Assembly: GCA_025937895.1 (NCBI GenBank)
Contig: JAICQL010000041.1
Location: 1-44,600 of the forward strand
Length of the DNA stretch: 44,600 bases
Direction of reading: 5' to 3'
Source: Polyangiaceae bacterium
GTDB lineage: Bacteria; Myxococcota_A; Polyangia; Polyangiales; Polyangiaceae
The notes beneath the pieces were generated by a model, which saw only the letters and a list, made by a program, of their open reading frames with translations, was not told the DNA's origin and did not search any database. The translations under genes were made by a program, and so were the position numbers. Shown here piece after piece: positions 25,754 to 34,767 of this stretch. Within the stretch, counting starts at the first letter, position 1; each line of letters starts with the position of its first letter.

Positions 25754-26923
25754 ATGATCGGAAACCAAGCCTCGCCCGCCCCGGGCGAGAGCAGCTCTCT
25801 TCCTGCTCGCCGCAGCACGGCCTCTTTCTTTCTTCTGTTTGGGCTCGGCCTGCTGGGCTCGTGGATCGCTTCCTGCAAAGAAGACGAGCCGGAGCGCGCC
25901 TGTGTGCCTGGTGAAGCTCGGCAATGCGCCGGCCCCGGTCGCTGCGTGGGCACGCACGCGTGTCTGGCGGATGGCTCGGGCTACGGTGAGTGTGACTGTT
26001 CGGGGCCGCTGCGTCAGGCGACGACGCAGCCGCCGACGGATGATAGCGTCATTACCGTGGTGGGCCGTCGCTGCGAGACGGACGCCAACTGTGGGGAGGG
26101 CCTGCGCTGCTTCGCCGCGAGCTCGAATGAGTTCGATGGCGGTGGTCCCGCGGGCGGCTACTGCAGCATGCCGTGCACCGGCAACACCGAGTGCGCAGCG
26201 ATCGATCGACAATCGGAGTGCGTCGGGCTCGAGGGCGGCCAGCCCCTGTGCATGCGCACCTGCTTCAGCTTGCCCGGGCCTTTCGATCCGTCCAATCCGC
26301 TGCTGCCGCCGCTCGCCGAGAACAAGTGCCTGGGCCGCATGGACCTGGTGTGCAAGTCGGAGGCGGCGCTGGGCATCGCCATGTTCACGGGCTCGCGCCA
26401 GCCAGGCTGGTGCTTTCCGCAATGTGGCAGCGATCAGGAGTGTCCGGGGCGCCGCTGCGATCTGGAGAGCGGGCTGTGCGTCGATACGCCGGCAACCGGG
26501 CTCGCCGTGGGTGAGCGCTGTCAGAGCGGTGCTGAATGCGCCGGCAATCTCTGCGTCGCGGGCAACGCGGACGGCTCGGAGGCGTTCTGCTCGGCTCCCT
26601 GCGTCCTGGGGCAGCCCGTGGGGTGCGGCTACGGCCCCTCGGCAGCCGTGCGCGAGGCGGGCTGCCTTGGGCCCCGCGTCAGCGGCTTCACGGCAGATGA
26701 AGGCTACGGAGACGTCGGCTTCTGCGCGGAGCTCTGCGACGTGGACGCGGACTGCGTACAGGCGGCCAGCCGAGGCTGGCAGTGCAACGAGTCGAGCGTG
26801 AACCGGCGGCGCTTCGGGCGCGCGGGAGTGTGCGGTCCGCCTGGTCCCGGGGACGCGGGCACCGGCACCGGCGGCGACGCCGGTGACGCAGCCGCGCCGC
26901 TCGATGCCAGCACTGGTGGTTGA
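25754..26923 (+). CDS. Cysteine-rich secreted lipoprotein of unknown function
   Basis: A 389-residue exported protein. Residues 20-41 form a lipoprotein signal with basic ARR, a hydrophobic core (FFLLFGLGLLGSW) and lipobox IASC, placing the acylated Cys at 41. The mature part is Cys-rich, with recurring pairs such as RCETDANCGEGLRC, PCTGNTECAA, CGSDQECPGRRC and CQSGAECAGNLC. These are the dickkopf/EGF-like short Cys repeats common in myxobacterial surface lipoproteins. The tail is Gly/Asp/Thr-rich and disordered. The gene overlaps the next gene's start by 20 bp. No enzymatic motif was seen. Confidence 0.85.
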   Translation: MIGNQASPAPGESSSLPARRSTASFFLLFGLGLLGSWIASCKEDEPERACVPGEARQCAGPGRCVGTHACLADGSGYGECDCSGPLRQATTQPPTDDSVITVVGRRCETDANCGEGLRCFAASSNEFDGGGPAGGYCSMPCTGNTECAAIDRQSECVGLEGGQPLCMRTCFSLPGPFDPSNPLLPPLAENKCLGRMDLVCKSEAALGIAMFTGSRQPGWCFPQCGSDQECPGRRCDLESGLCVDTPATGLAVGERCQSGAECAGNLCVAGNADGSEAFCSAPCVLGQPVGCGYGPSAAVREAGCLGPRVSGFTADEGYGDVGFCAELCDVDADCVQAASRGWQCNESSVNRRRFGRAGVCGPPGPGDAGTGTGGDAGDAAAPLDASTGG

Positions 26924-27803
26924 CGAGCAGCAGGAGAACCACCACGCTCACGCCGTGATCGCGGAGCCGGATCCCAGCGCGTCGCTCGGGCAGGAGATCG
27001 ACGAGCGGATCGCTCGCCTCGACGTTTCGTTCAACGCCCACGGCTTCGATGCGTACGGCGTGTCGCGCGCGTCCCTGGCCGCGGGCCTGCGCGTGGTGGG
27101 CTGGCTGTATCGCCACTATTTCACCGTGCACTGCCGAGGCACGGAGCACATTCCCTCCAAGGGGCGGGTCATCCTGGTGGGCAACCACTCCGGGGGCTAC
27201 GCGATCGATGCCAGCATGGTCATCGCCTCGTGCTTTTTCGAGCTGGATCCCCCCCGGCTCGCCCACTCGATGGCGGATCGGTTCGTCACCCGCATCCCCT
27301 TCCTGTCGCAGCTGGCGAGCCGCACCGGACAGATCACGGGGTTGCCTCAGCACGCGCTGCAGCTGCTCAATGACGACCGCGTGCTGCTGGTCTTTCCCGA
27401 GGGCACCCGCGGCACGCAGAAGCTGTTCTGGAATCGCTACTCGCTCGGGCAGTTCGGCACGGGCTTTCTGCGGCTGGCCATGCGCACCAAGAGCCCGATC
27501 GTGCCGTTTGCCTACCTGGGTGGCGGTGAGGCGGTGCCCACCATCGCCAACCTGACCTTCCTCGGCAAGTTGCTGGGTGTCCCGTACATCCCGGTGACCC
27601 CCTATTTGCTGCCGTTGCCTCTGCCCGTGGGAGCGGAGCTGCGCTTCGGTGAAGCGCTGCATTTTTCGGGTACGGGGGATGAGAGCCAGACGCTCATCCA
27701 GGAAAAGGTAGACGTGGTAAAGGCAGCGATCGCGGAGCTGATCGGTCGCGGTCTCGCTGACCGCCAGGATCGGCCGAGCACGCAGCCTCCGCCGCGAGAT
27801 TGA
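26904..27803 (+). CDS. Lysophospholipid/diacylglycerol acyltransferase-like protein
   Basis: Probable acyl-CoA-dependent acyltransferase at the membrane. From ATG 26904 it has 299 residues; GTG 26883 and GTG 26916 are alternatives, and all overlap the preceding lipoprotein gene. Motif I is [12 protein letters not shown] (92-103), with His95 and Asp102 spaced H-x6-D rather than the usual PlsC H-x4-D. The later FPEGTRG motif (164-170) is standard. The NHSGG-x3-D form resembles the LPLAT/MGAT-like branch, so the substrate may be mono- or diacylglycerol. The SDR gene follows 14 bp downstream, so they are likely co-transcribed. Confidence 0.85.
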   Translation: MPALVVDEQQENHHAHAVIAEPDPSASLGQEIDERIARLDVSFNAHGFDAYGVSRASLAAGLRVVGWLYRHYFTVHCRGTEHIPSKGRVILVGNHSGGYAIDASMVIASCFFELDPPRLAHSMADRFVTRIPFLSQLASRTGQITGLPQHALQLLNDDRVLLVFPEGTRGTQKLFWNRYSLGQFGTGFLRLAMRTKSPIVPFAYLGGGEAVPTIANLTFLGKLLGVPYIPVTPYLLPLPLPVGAELRFGEALHFSGTGDESQTLIQEKVDVVKAAIAELIGRGLADRQDRPSTQPPPRD

Positions 27804-27817
27804 GGGAGGCGCCTGCC

Positions 27818-28795
27818 ATGAAAGTCCTGCTCACGGGTATCTCGGGGAAGCTCGCGCAGAAGGTGGCGATCGAGCTGCGCGCCCATGGTCACACGGTGAC
27901 CGGGATCGATCGCCGGCCCTGGCCGGAGTGTCCGCCGGAAATCCGGCTGGTCCAGACGGACATTCGCAAGCCCGAGGCGGAGGAGGAGTTCCGCGCGGAG
28001 CGCCCCGATGCCGTGATCCACATGGCCACGGTTTCGCATCTGACCACTCGCCGCGACGAGCGCTACCGCATCAACCTGGGCGGCACCCAGAAGGTGTTCG
28101 AATACTGCGAGCGCCACGGGGTGAGCCAGGCGCTGTTCGTGGGGCGCCACACGTACTACGGCGCCGTGCCGGACGCCCCCCTGTACCGCACCGAGGACGA
28201 GCCGCCGATGGCGCTGGAGAGCTTTCCGGAGCTGGCGGATCTGGTGGCGGCCGATCTGTTCGCCGCGTCAGCGCTGTGGCGCTCACCCGAGCGGGCCACG
28301 GCCGTGCTGCGGCTGGTCTATACCCTGGGCCCGAGCTTGCACGGCACCCTGGCGAGCTTCCTGCGCGGCGTGCGGGTGCCCATGATCTTGGGCTTCGATC
28401 CGCTGTATCAGTTCATGCACGAGGCCGACGCGGTGGCGGCCATCATCCTGGCGCTGGAGCGCAAGCTGCGCGGCGTGTTCAACGTCGCGGGCCCGCAGGC
28501 GCTGCCCCTGAGCGAGCTCATCCGAGTGACGGGGCGCGTGCCCATGCGCATGGCCCGGGTGTTGCACCCGCTCTTGCTGGGCCGTTTTGGGTTACCCAGC
28601 TTGCCCGCGGGCGCGGTGGCTCACATCAAGTACCCGATTGTGATCAGCGACCGAGCTTTCCGAGAAGCCACGGGTTTTCAGCACCGTCATGGCGAATACG
28701 AGACGCTCGCCGCGTTCCTGGACGCCTGTCCGCCGCCGCGCAGCGGGGCCGCCAGCGACCCGCTGGTAGCGCCGCCACCCGGCAACCCTGGCTGA
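27818..28795 (+). CDS. NAD-dependent epimerase/dehydratase-like protein lacking the usual catalytic Tyr/Lys
   Basis: An extended SDR of 325 residues. The N-terminal Rossmann motif is [11 protein letters not shown] (4-14), Asp31 is positioned to select NAD, and DAVIHMAT (64-71) is the strand-4 signature. Where the YxxxK active site should be (about 139-150, after SFPE) the sequence reads [12 protein letters not shown], so neither Tyr nor Lys is present. It may bind nucleotide without SDR chemistry. ATG 27818 has GGGAGG upstream. It is co-directional with the acyltransferase, which suggests a lipid-related role, but the substrate is unknown. Confidence 0.85.
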   Translation: MKVLLTGISGKLAQKVAIELRAHGHTVTGIDRRPWPECPPEIRLVQTDIRKPEAEEEFRAERPDAVIHMATVSHLTTRRDERYRINLGGTQKVFEYCERHGVSQALFVGRHTYYGAVPDAPLYRTEDEPPMALESFPELADLVAADLFAASALWRSPERATAVLRLVYTLGPSLHGTLASFLRGVRVPMILGFDPLYQFMHEADAVAAIILALERKLRGVFNVAGPQALPLSELIRVTGRVPMRMARVLHPLLLGRFGLPSLPAGAVAHIKYPIVISDRAFREATGFQHRHGEYETLAAFLDACPPPRSGAASDPLVAPPPGNPG

Positions 28796-28931
28796 CCGAA
28801 ACGGCGCTCATCCAGCCGCGCGCGCTCGGCGCGGGAATTTCCGTGCTGCCACGGAACGGCGCCGCGCGAAATTGTCGTCGCGCCGGCGCACCCGGCGTAT
28901 TAGGGTCGATGAGGGAGCAGGAGGCACGCGC

Positions 28932-30503
28932 GTGGCATACTTTCTCGGACTCGATTCCAGTACCCAGAGCCTTTCGGCGCTCGTCATCGACACCACGGAG
29001 CGGCGTGTGGTGCTCGATGAGGCCGTGAATTTCGGTCGCGATCTGCCGAGCTACAACTCACCGCACGGCGTGCTCCCCAACGCGGATCCGCGGGTGTGTC
29101 ACAGCGATCCCTTGATGTGGGTGGAGGCGCTCGACCTGCTGCTCACCCGCGTGAAGGAGCAGGGCTTCGACTGGTCGAAGGTGTCCGGCATCAGCGGCGC
29201 CGGCCAGCAGCACGGCTCGGTCTTTCTGAAGGTACCCGTCGCCGATGCCGGTGCGTGGTCCGCGGCGCGCCCGCTCGTGGAGCAGCTGCGCCCGCTGCTG
29301 AGCGTGGCCACCTCGCCGATGTGGATGGATAGCTCCACTGCCAGCGAGTGCGCCGAGATCGCCGCGGCTGTCGGTGGGCGCGCGCGGGTACTGTCGCTGA
29401 CCGGCTCGAACCCGATCGAGCGCTTCACGGGCCCACAGATCCGCAAGGTCTGGAAGACGCAGCCGGCGGCATACCAGGCAACCCGCGAGATCCATCTGGT
29501 CAGCTCCTTCATGGCCTCGCTGCTCGCAGGCACCTCGGCGGCGATCGATCTGGGGGACGGCGCCGGGATGAACCTGCTCGATCTGCGCTCGGGCCGCTGG
29601 GATCATCACTTGCTCGACGCCACGGCACCGGGGCTGTCGGAGCGGCTGCGGCCGCCGGTGGCGTCGGAGACCCAGGTCGGCACCATCGCCCGCTACTTCG
29701 TCGAGCGTTACGGCTTCCGCGCCGGCACGCCCATCATCGCCTTCTCTGGCGATAACCCGAGCAGCCTGGTCGGCATGGGGGCGATCGAGCCGGGCATGCG
29801 CTTGATCAGCCTGGGCACGAGCGACACGGTGTTCGCGGCGATGGACGGGCCGCGCACCGATCCCAACGGCTTCGGGCACGTCTTCGGCAATCCCGCCGGT
29901 GGCTTCATGAGCCTGATCTGTTTCACCAACGGGTCGTTGGCGCGCGAGCAGGTGGCGCAGCGCTTCGGCCTGGACTGGTCCGCCTTCGCGTCCGCCATCA
30001 GCGAGACCAGGCCAGGCAATCGCGGCAATTTGATGCTGCCCTTCTTCAGCACGGAGACCACGCCGCGCTTGCTGGAGGCGGGCGTGGAGCTGTTCGGTAG
30101 CCCGGAGTTCGTGGCCTGGCAGCGCCCGGCAGAGGCGGTGCGCGCCGTGCTGGAGGCGCAGGCGTTGAACATGCGCAAGCACTCCGACTGGATCGGGCAC
30201 GCCCCGCGGCAGCTGGTGTTGACCGGCGGAGCCTCGCGCAACGCCGGCATTCAGCGCGTGATCGCGGACGTGTTCCACACGCCGGTGCGGGTGCTCTCCA
30301 TCGGCAACGCCTCGGCGCTCGGCGGTGCGCTCCGGGCAGCCCATGCCGTGGGCAACTTGTCCTGGGGCGACCTGTTTGAAGCGTTCGTCGCTCTGGATCC
30401 GAACGTGCGGGTCGAGCCCGACGCGAGCACGCGGAGCGCGTACGCGGCGCTCTCCGATGCCTTTGACGAAAAGCTGGCGCAACGCCTCTCCCGCACGAAT
30501 TGA
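28932..30503 (+). CDS. xylB: Xylulokinase-like FGGY carbohydrate kinase
   Basis: Probably phosphorylates D-xylulose to xylulose 5-phosphate. The 523 residues begin at GTG 28932, with a GGAGGCAC ribosome site. The N-terminal ATPase motif is FLGLDSSTQS, followed by SGAGQQHGSVFL, WMDSST, the GDGAGMNLLDL segment, and ISLGTSDTVF in the second domain. The C-terminal LTGGASRNAGIQRVIADVF carries the FGGY adenosine site. The long form with LGLDSSTQSLSALV resembles the eukaryotic-type xylulokinase branch. No xylose isomerase or transporter is adjacent, so substrate assignment rests on family only. Degenerate GATCGAGACTTCC repeats follow its stop. Confidence 0.87.
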   Translation: MAYFLGLDSSTQSLSALVIDTTERRVVLDEAVNFGRDLPSYNSPHGVLPNADPRVCHSDPLMWVEALDLLLTRVKEQGFDWSKVSGISGAGQQHGSVFLKVPVADAGAWSAARPLVEQLRPLLSVATSPMWMDSSTASECAEIAAAVGGRARVLSLTGSNPIERFTGPQIRKVWKTQPAAYQATREIHLVSSFMASLLAGTSAAIDLGDGAGMNLLDLRSGRWDHHLLDATAPGLSERLRPPVASETQVGTIARYFVERYGFRAGTPIIAFSGDNPSSLVGMGAIEPGMRLISLGTSDTVFAAMDGPRTDPNGFGHVFGNPAGGFMSLICFTNGSLAREQVAQRFGLDWSAFASAISETRPGNRGNLMLPFFSTETTPRLLEAGVELFGSPEFVAWQRPAEAVRAVLEAQALNMRKHSDWIGHAPRQLVLTGGASRNAGIQRVIADVFHTPVRVLSIGNASALGGALRAAHAVGNLSWGDLFEAFVALDPNVRVEPDASTRSAYAALSDAFDEKLAQRLSRTN

Positions 30504-30573
30504 TCGAGATTTCCTGAGCGAGACTTCCCGCTCGAGCCGATCGAGACTTCCCACTTGGCGACGTAGAGGTGGC

Positions 30574-32142
30574 ATGAGCAGCTGTGTATTTCGCATCCAG
30601 TTCTCGGACGGGCATGTCGAGGAGCGGGCGCTCGGCGACGGGCGGTATCAGATCGGTAGAGAAGCGGGGCACATCGTGCTGCGCGATCCCAAGGCATCGG
30701 CCGTTCACGGGGAGCTGGTCATCCAGGGCGGCGCCGTCACCTACACCGACCTGGGCTCGACCAATGGCTCGCTGGATGCCCATGGCCGGCGCCTGACCGG
30801 GACGACACGCTTGTCGCCGGGGCAATCGGTTCAGCTAGGCCACTCCGCGCTCACGTACCTGCGCGCCCCCGCCTCGGAGCTGCCGCGCATCGCGCCCACG
30901 CAGCCCATGGAGGCGGTCTCTGCCGCCCCTGCCGTCGGGGGCGCCGCTCACTCGCCGGTCGTGCCTCCGCCCGTCGTGCCACCAGCGGTCGTGCCGCCCC
31001 CGGTTGTGTCACCCCCCGTCGGGGCGCAAGGTGAGCCTCCGCCGGTCACGCCTCCGCCCACCCCTGCGCGCGTCTCGGGCACGCGCCCGGCGTCCCAGCC
31101 CCCCGGCACGTCCAGCGCCTACAGTCATCCGGACCGGGAGGTGCGCCACAGCTATCCCCTGGCGATCACGTCGGCGGGGATCGGCGAGTCGCTGAGCCTG
31201 TTGCTGAAGACGCTGCCTTTCCTGCTGGTGCGCCTGGGCATCCTGGGTGCGCTCACGGTCGCGACGATCCTGTTCTGGCTCGTTTTCTACTGGGGGATGC
31301 TGTTCTTCAGCGGCATCTCCTCCGTCCTGGGCGTGATCTGGGGGGTGGGTCTGGCCGTGGTCGCCGGCAGTTTGTGGCGCTTCGTCGTGCGCTACTTGCT
31401 TTATTTGCTCAAGGCCGCGCACATCGCCGTGCTGACCGAGCTCATCACCACCGGCAGCATCGCCAATGGTAGCAAGGGGATGTTCGAATACGGCAAGCAG
31501 GTGGTGACCGAGCGCTTCGGTCAGGTCAACGCGATGTTCGCCCTGGATCTGCTGATCGGGGGCATCGTGAGCGCCTTCAATCGCACGCTCAACTGGGTGG
31601 CGAGCTTGCTGCCGATCCCTGGCCTGGACTCGGTGGTGGGGGTCGTGAACCAGCTGGTGCGCGCATCCACCACCTATGTCGACGAGACCATCTTCTCGTA
31701 CAACCTGGCGCGCGGCGACGAGAACGTGTTCCGTAGCTCGCGAGACGGGCTGATTTACTACGCACAGAACGCGAAGGAAGTGCTGAAGACGGGCCTGTGG
31801 GTGGTCGTGCTGGATCGCGTCTGCACCGTGGCCATCTGGGTGGTGATGCTCGCCCCGGGGTTCCTCGTGAGCTGGGCGCTTCCGGGCAGCACCGGCGGCT
31901 GGCTGATGCTGATCGCGGCCGTGCTGTTTGCCGGCAGCGTTCGCTCCGCGTTCCTGCACCCGCTGTTTCTGATCATGGTGATGGTGAAGTTCCACTCCGT
32001 GGCGCGCAACCAGCCCATCAACCTGGAGTGGGACCAGCGCCTGGCCAGCGCCAGCAACAAGTTTCGGGAGCTCGAGAAGCAGGCGGCAGCCTGGGTCAGC
32101 CCCGGCCGCGGCCCGCAGCCCGGCGCCGCGCACGCCGCATGA
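30574..32142 (+). CDS. FHA-domain membrane protein
   Basis: A 522-residue protein with an N-terminal FHA phosphothreonine-binding domain (about 20-95): GRYQIGR, SAVHGEL and DLGSTNGSLD supply the conserved Gly-Arg, Ser-x2-His and Asn-Gly. A Pro/Val-rich linker of about 85 residues follows (110-195, repeated VVPPPVV). The rest is membrane-embedded, with hydrophobic segments at about 220-250, 255-275 and 410-465 and an amphipathic middle. ATG 30574 has TAGAGGTGG upstream. The membrane part is not a family I can name. Myxobacterial FHA proteins commonly read Ser/Thr-kinase marks; the kinase at 38.3 kb is one possible partner, by inference. Confidence 0.85.
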   Translation: MSSCVFRIQFSDGHVEERALGDGRYQIGREAGHIVLRDPKASAVHGELVIQGGAVTYTDLGSTNGSLDAHGRRLTGTTRLSPGQSVQLGHSALTYLRAPASELPRIAPTQPMEAVSAAPAVGGAAHSPVVPPPVVPPAVVPPPVVSPPVGAQGEPPPVTPPPTPARVSGTRPASQPPGTSSAYSHPDREVRHSYPLAITSAGIGESLSLLLKTLPFLLVRLGILGALTVATILFWLVFYWGMLFFSGISSVLGVIWGVGLAVVAGSLWRFVVRYLLYLLKAAHIAVLTELITTGSIANGSKGMFEYGKQVVTERFGQVNAMFALDLLIGGIVSAFNRTLNWVASLLPIPGLDSVVGVVNQLVRASTTYVDETIFSYNLARGDENVFRSSRDGLIYYAQNAKEVLKTGLWVVVLDRVCTVAIWVVMLAPGFLVSWALPGSTGGWLMLIAAVLFAGSVRSAFLHPLFLIMVMVKFHSVARNQPINLEWDQRLASASNKFRELEKQAAAWVSPGRGPQPGAAHAA

Positions 32143-32382
32143 AGCGGCTCCCCCAGCTACGCACCGTCATGCCGACACTACCTCGCGCTGTGGCGTGAGG
32201 TGCGCGTACGACACCGAGTGACCCACCCGGCAGGTTACAGACACGGGTGGAGTCAGGTGGAGCGCAAATTGGGGTTTCGAGCCGCCAGACACCGGTCGTC
32301 AGTAGGGTCAGCACTGCACCGATTCGCGCGCCAGTGAATGTCTGCCCGCTCAGCGTCAACTGATCGACAGACGCCCGGAGGT
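32143..32382. other. Spacer without a supported gene
   Basis: No conserved frame, tRNA or strong terminator is seen between the FHA gene and the aminotransferase remnant. GGAGG at about 32370 sits seven bases before CTGAGCCACCGC, where a normal gene would have ATG, GTG or TTG. This looks like a former start site that has mutated. Confidence 0.5.
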
Positions 32383-32580
32383 CCCCTGAGCCACCGCATC
32401 TTCCTCTCTCCGCCCGACGTCGGCCCCGTCGAGCGCGAAGCCCTGCTCGGCGCCTTCGATTCAAACTGGATTGCACCGCTCGGCCCCGAGGTGGACGCAT
32501 TCGAGGCGGACTTCGCCCATACCGAAGTGGGCTACAACTACCGCATGAGCAATCGGCTCTCCGCACCTGGTCGCCAGCAG
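32383..32580 (+). pseudogene. Internally deleted DegT/DnrJ/EryC1 (PglE-type) aminotransferase remnant
   Basis: RIFLSPPDVGPVEREALLGA then FDSNWIAPLGPEVDAFEADF is the unmistakable N-terminus of the UDP-4-keto-sugar aminotransferases used for bacillosamine. It jumps at about 32517, in frame, to HTEVGYNYRMSN and a decayed LSAPGRQQ, which belong some 170-190 residues further on in the family. The central PLP-binding region with the Schiff-base lysine is therefore missing, and homology fades after about 32580. An open frame continues to 32739 (ATG at 32338), but an active enzyme is impossible. The intact 4,6-dehydratase that would feed it starts just downstream. Confidence 0.85.
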
Positions 32581-32735
32581 CCCGCGTTCGCGGGTGGAGA
32601 CGCTGCCGGCGGGCAGGTGCTCGCGGAGCCAGCGGGGCGGCGCCCCTGGCTGCCGCGGGTCAAGCTCAGCGGTGAGGCTCCGGCGAGCGTGAGCGAGCAG
32701 GGCAACGCATGTCTCGAACGGGGGGAGAGCATTTC

Positions 32736-34760
32736 GTGAGCACTCGCGTCACCGCCCTGCGGGGTCTACAGATAGGCATCGATTTATGCGTGCTGAGCGC
32801 TGCCTTGTGGCTCGGCTACTTGATCCGCTTCGACTGGGCCCCGCCCTCCAACATGTGGCGCAGCCTGCTGGTGTTGTGGCCCTACGTGGTGGGGCTGGAG
32901 TACGCGCTGCTGCTGGCGCACGGTGTCCCTCGCTATGTGTGGCGCTACGTGGGGCTGCGCGAGGTGGTGCGTATCCTGCTGGCCTGCGGCGCCGCCACGG
33001 TGCTGCTGTCCGGGTTGCGTGCCAGCGCCGGACTGTGGCTGCGTGAGCTCTCGGGTCATGTGGTCCTGCCCTATGGCGTAATTGCCATCAACTGCACGCT
33101 CAGCTTCCTGGGCATCGCCGGGGTCCGCACGGTGCGCCGGCTGCTGAGTGAGAAGTCGAAGGCAGACAGCCGCCGCCAGCGTGCGCGGGTTGCCGTGCCG
33201 ACCTTGCTGGTCGGTGCCGGGCAGAGCGGCGTGCAGGTGGCCAAGGAAATCGAGACCCGGCCTGAGCTGGGCATCGCAGCGGTGGGCTTTCTCGATGACG
33301 ATCCGGCGAAGCGGGGCACCCTGGTGCACGGCATTCCGGTGCTGGGTAGCATCGAGGCGGTGAGCCTCATCGCGCCGGGGCTGGGCGCCAAGCAAGCACT
33401 GATCACCGTCTCCAACGCCGAGGGCGAGACGGTCCGGCGCATCAGTGAGCTGTGCTCCGGGGCGGGCCTGGAAGTGAAGATCATCCCCGGCCTGTACGAG
33501 CTGGTAGGTGGACAGATCAACCTGTCGCGCATTCGCGATGTGGCCATCGAGGACCTGCTGCGCCGTGACCCCGTTGCGCTCGACTCGGAGGCGATCGCCG
33601 CATCCATTCAGGGCCGCACCGTGATGATCACCGGCGCCGGCGGCAGCATCGGCAGCGAGCTGTGCCGGCAGGTCTCGCAGTTTGCGCCGCGCTGCCTGCT
33701 GCTGGTGGAGCGCGCAGAGCCCGCGCTGTTCGAGATCCATCGAGAAATCGCCCGCAGCTTCCCGGACCAGCGCAGCGTGCCCTGCATCGCCGATATCGGC
33801 GACCGCGCGCGCATGTCGCAGCTGCTGGCCGAGTTTCAGCCCGAGGTGCTGTTCCACGCCGCGGCGCACAAACACGTGCCGCTGATGGAGGAGCAGCCCT
33901 GCGAGGCCGTGAAGAACAACGTGCAGGGCACGCGCCAGCTTGCGGATCTGGCAGATGAACACCGCGTGCAGACGTTCGTCATGATCTCGACGGACAAGGC
34001 CGTGCGCCCCACCTCGGTGATGGGCGCCACCAAGCGGGCCGCCGAGATCTACGTGCAGTCGCGCGCGCGCCTCAGCCGCACCCGCTTCGTCACCGTGCGC
34101 TTCGGCAACGTGCTCGGCTCGGCCGGCAGTGTCGTGCCGATCTTCAAGAAGCAGATTGCTGCCGGCGGTCCGGTGACGGTCACGCACCCGGACATGGAGC
34201 GCTACTTCATGACCATCCCCGAGGCGACCCAGCTGGTGCTGCAGGCAGGCACGATGGGCGCAGGCGGCGAGATCTTCATCCTGGACATGGGCAAGCCGGT
34301 GAAGATCGTCGATTTGGCGCGCGATCTGATCCGCCTCTCGGGCTTCGCCGAGGACGAGATCCGCATCGAGTTCTGCGGCGTCCGACCGGGGGAGAAGCTG
34401 TTCGAGGAGCTCTCGACGGAGGAGGAGGCGGCCGACACCACTCGCCATCCGAAGATCTTCGTGGGCCGCACCAGCGCTGAGGCGCTGGAGGACATCGAGC
34501 AGCGCATGGATCGCCTGGTGCATGCCGCGCTGGACGGAGCCTCCACGAGAGTGAAGCTCGAGCTGCGCCGGATCGTGACGGACTACCGGCTGCCGGGGCT
34601 GGAGGCGTCTGCGCTGTCCGAGCCGGTGCCGAACAGCGACTTTCTGCGCCCAGAGCCGGCGGCGAACAGCACGACCCGGCTCAGCCGCCCGCCAAAGTCG
34701 GTGCGCCCCGCTGCGCACGGAGTGGCCGGCGCGGTGCGCTCGGGGTCCGCCGCGAGCTAG
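32736..34760 (+). CDS. UDP-N-acetylglucosamine 4,6-dehydratase, PglF/WbpM/CapD type
   Basis: Makes the UDP-4-keto-6-deoxy sugar precursor of bacillosamine, QuiNAc or FucNAc surface sugars. The 674 residues have about four N-terminal membrane helices (about 5-135), a first Rossmann-like domain (VPTLLVGAGQSGVQ, about 155) and the SDR dehydratase domain from MITGAGGSIGSE (297-308). The catalytic region STDKAVRPTSVMGATK has Met429-x3-Lys433 in place of Tyr-x3-Lys, which is normal for this large-membrane subfamily. The GTG at 32736 has a GGGGGAGAG site; ATG 32709 is an alternative adding nine residues. It ends 7 bp from the convergent HAD gene. Confidence 0.93.
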   Translation: MSTRVTALRGLQIGIDLCVLSAALWLGYLIRFDWAPPSNMWRSLLVLWPYVVGLEYALLLAHGVPRYVWRYVGLREVVRILLACGAATVLLSGLRASAGLWLRELSGHVVLPYGVIAINCTLSFLGIAGVRTVRRLLSEKSKADSRRQRARVAVPTLLVGAGQSGVQVAKEIETRPELGIAAVGFLDDDPAKRGTLVHGIPVLGSIEAVSLIAPGLGAKQALITVSNAEGETVRRISELCSGAGLEVKIIPGLYELVGGQINLSRIRDVAIEDLLRRDPVALDSEAIAASIQGRTVMITGAGGSIGSELCRQVSQFAPRCLLLVERAEPALFEIHREIARSFPDQRSVPCIADIGDRARMSQLLAEFQPEVLFHAAAHKHVPLMEEQPCEAVKNNVQGTRQLADLADEHRVQTFVMISTDKAVRPTSVMGATKRAAEIYVQSRARLSRTRFVTVRFGNVLGSAGSVVPIFKKQIAAGGPVTVTHPDMERYFMTIPEATQLVLQAGTMGAGGEIFILDMGKPVKIVDLARDLIRLSGFAEDEIRIEFCGVRPGEKLFEELSTEEEAADTTRHPKIFVGRTSAEALEDIEQRMDRLVHAALDGASTRVKLELRRIVTDYRLPGLEASALSEPVPNSDFLRPEPAANSTTRLSRPPKSVRPAAHGVAGAVRSGSAAS

Positions 34761-34767
34761 CGCTCAG

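Noticed and set aside
27818..28795. Calling the SDR a UDP-glucose 4-epimerase
   Set aside because: The fold fits, but the catalytic Tyr-x3-Lys is missing, so a named activity is not supportable.
29058..30596. 512-codon minus-strand frame opposite the xylulokinase gene
   Set aside because: Shadow frame; the plus strand carries all FGGY kinase motifs and a good ribosome site.
32096..32566. Minus-strand frame covering the spacer after the FHA gene
   Set aside because: No recognisable domain or ribosome site, and it overlaps the recognisable aminotransferase remnant on the other strand.
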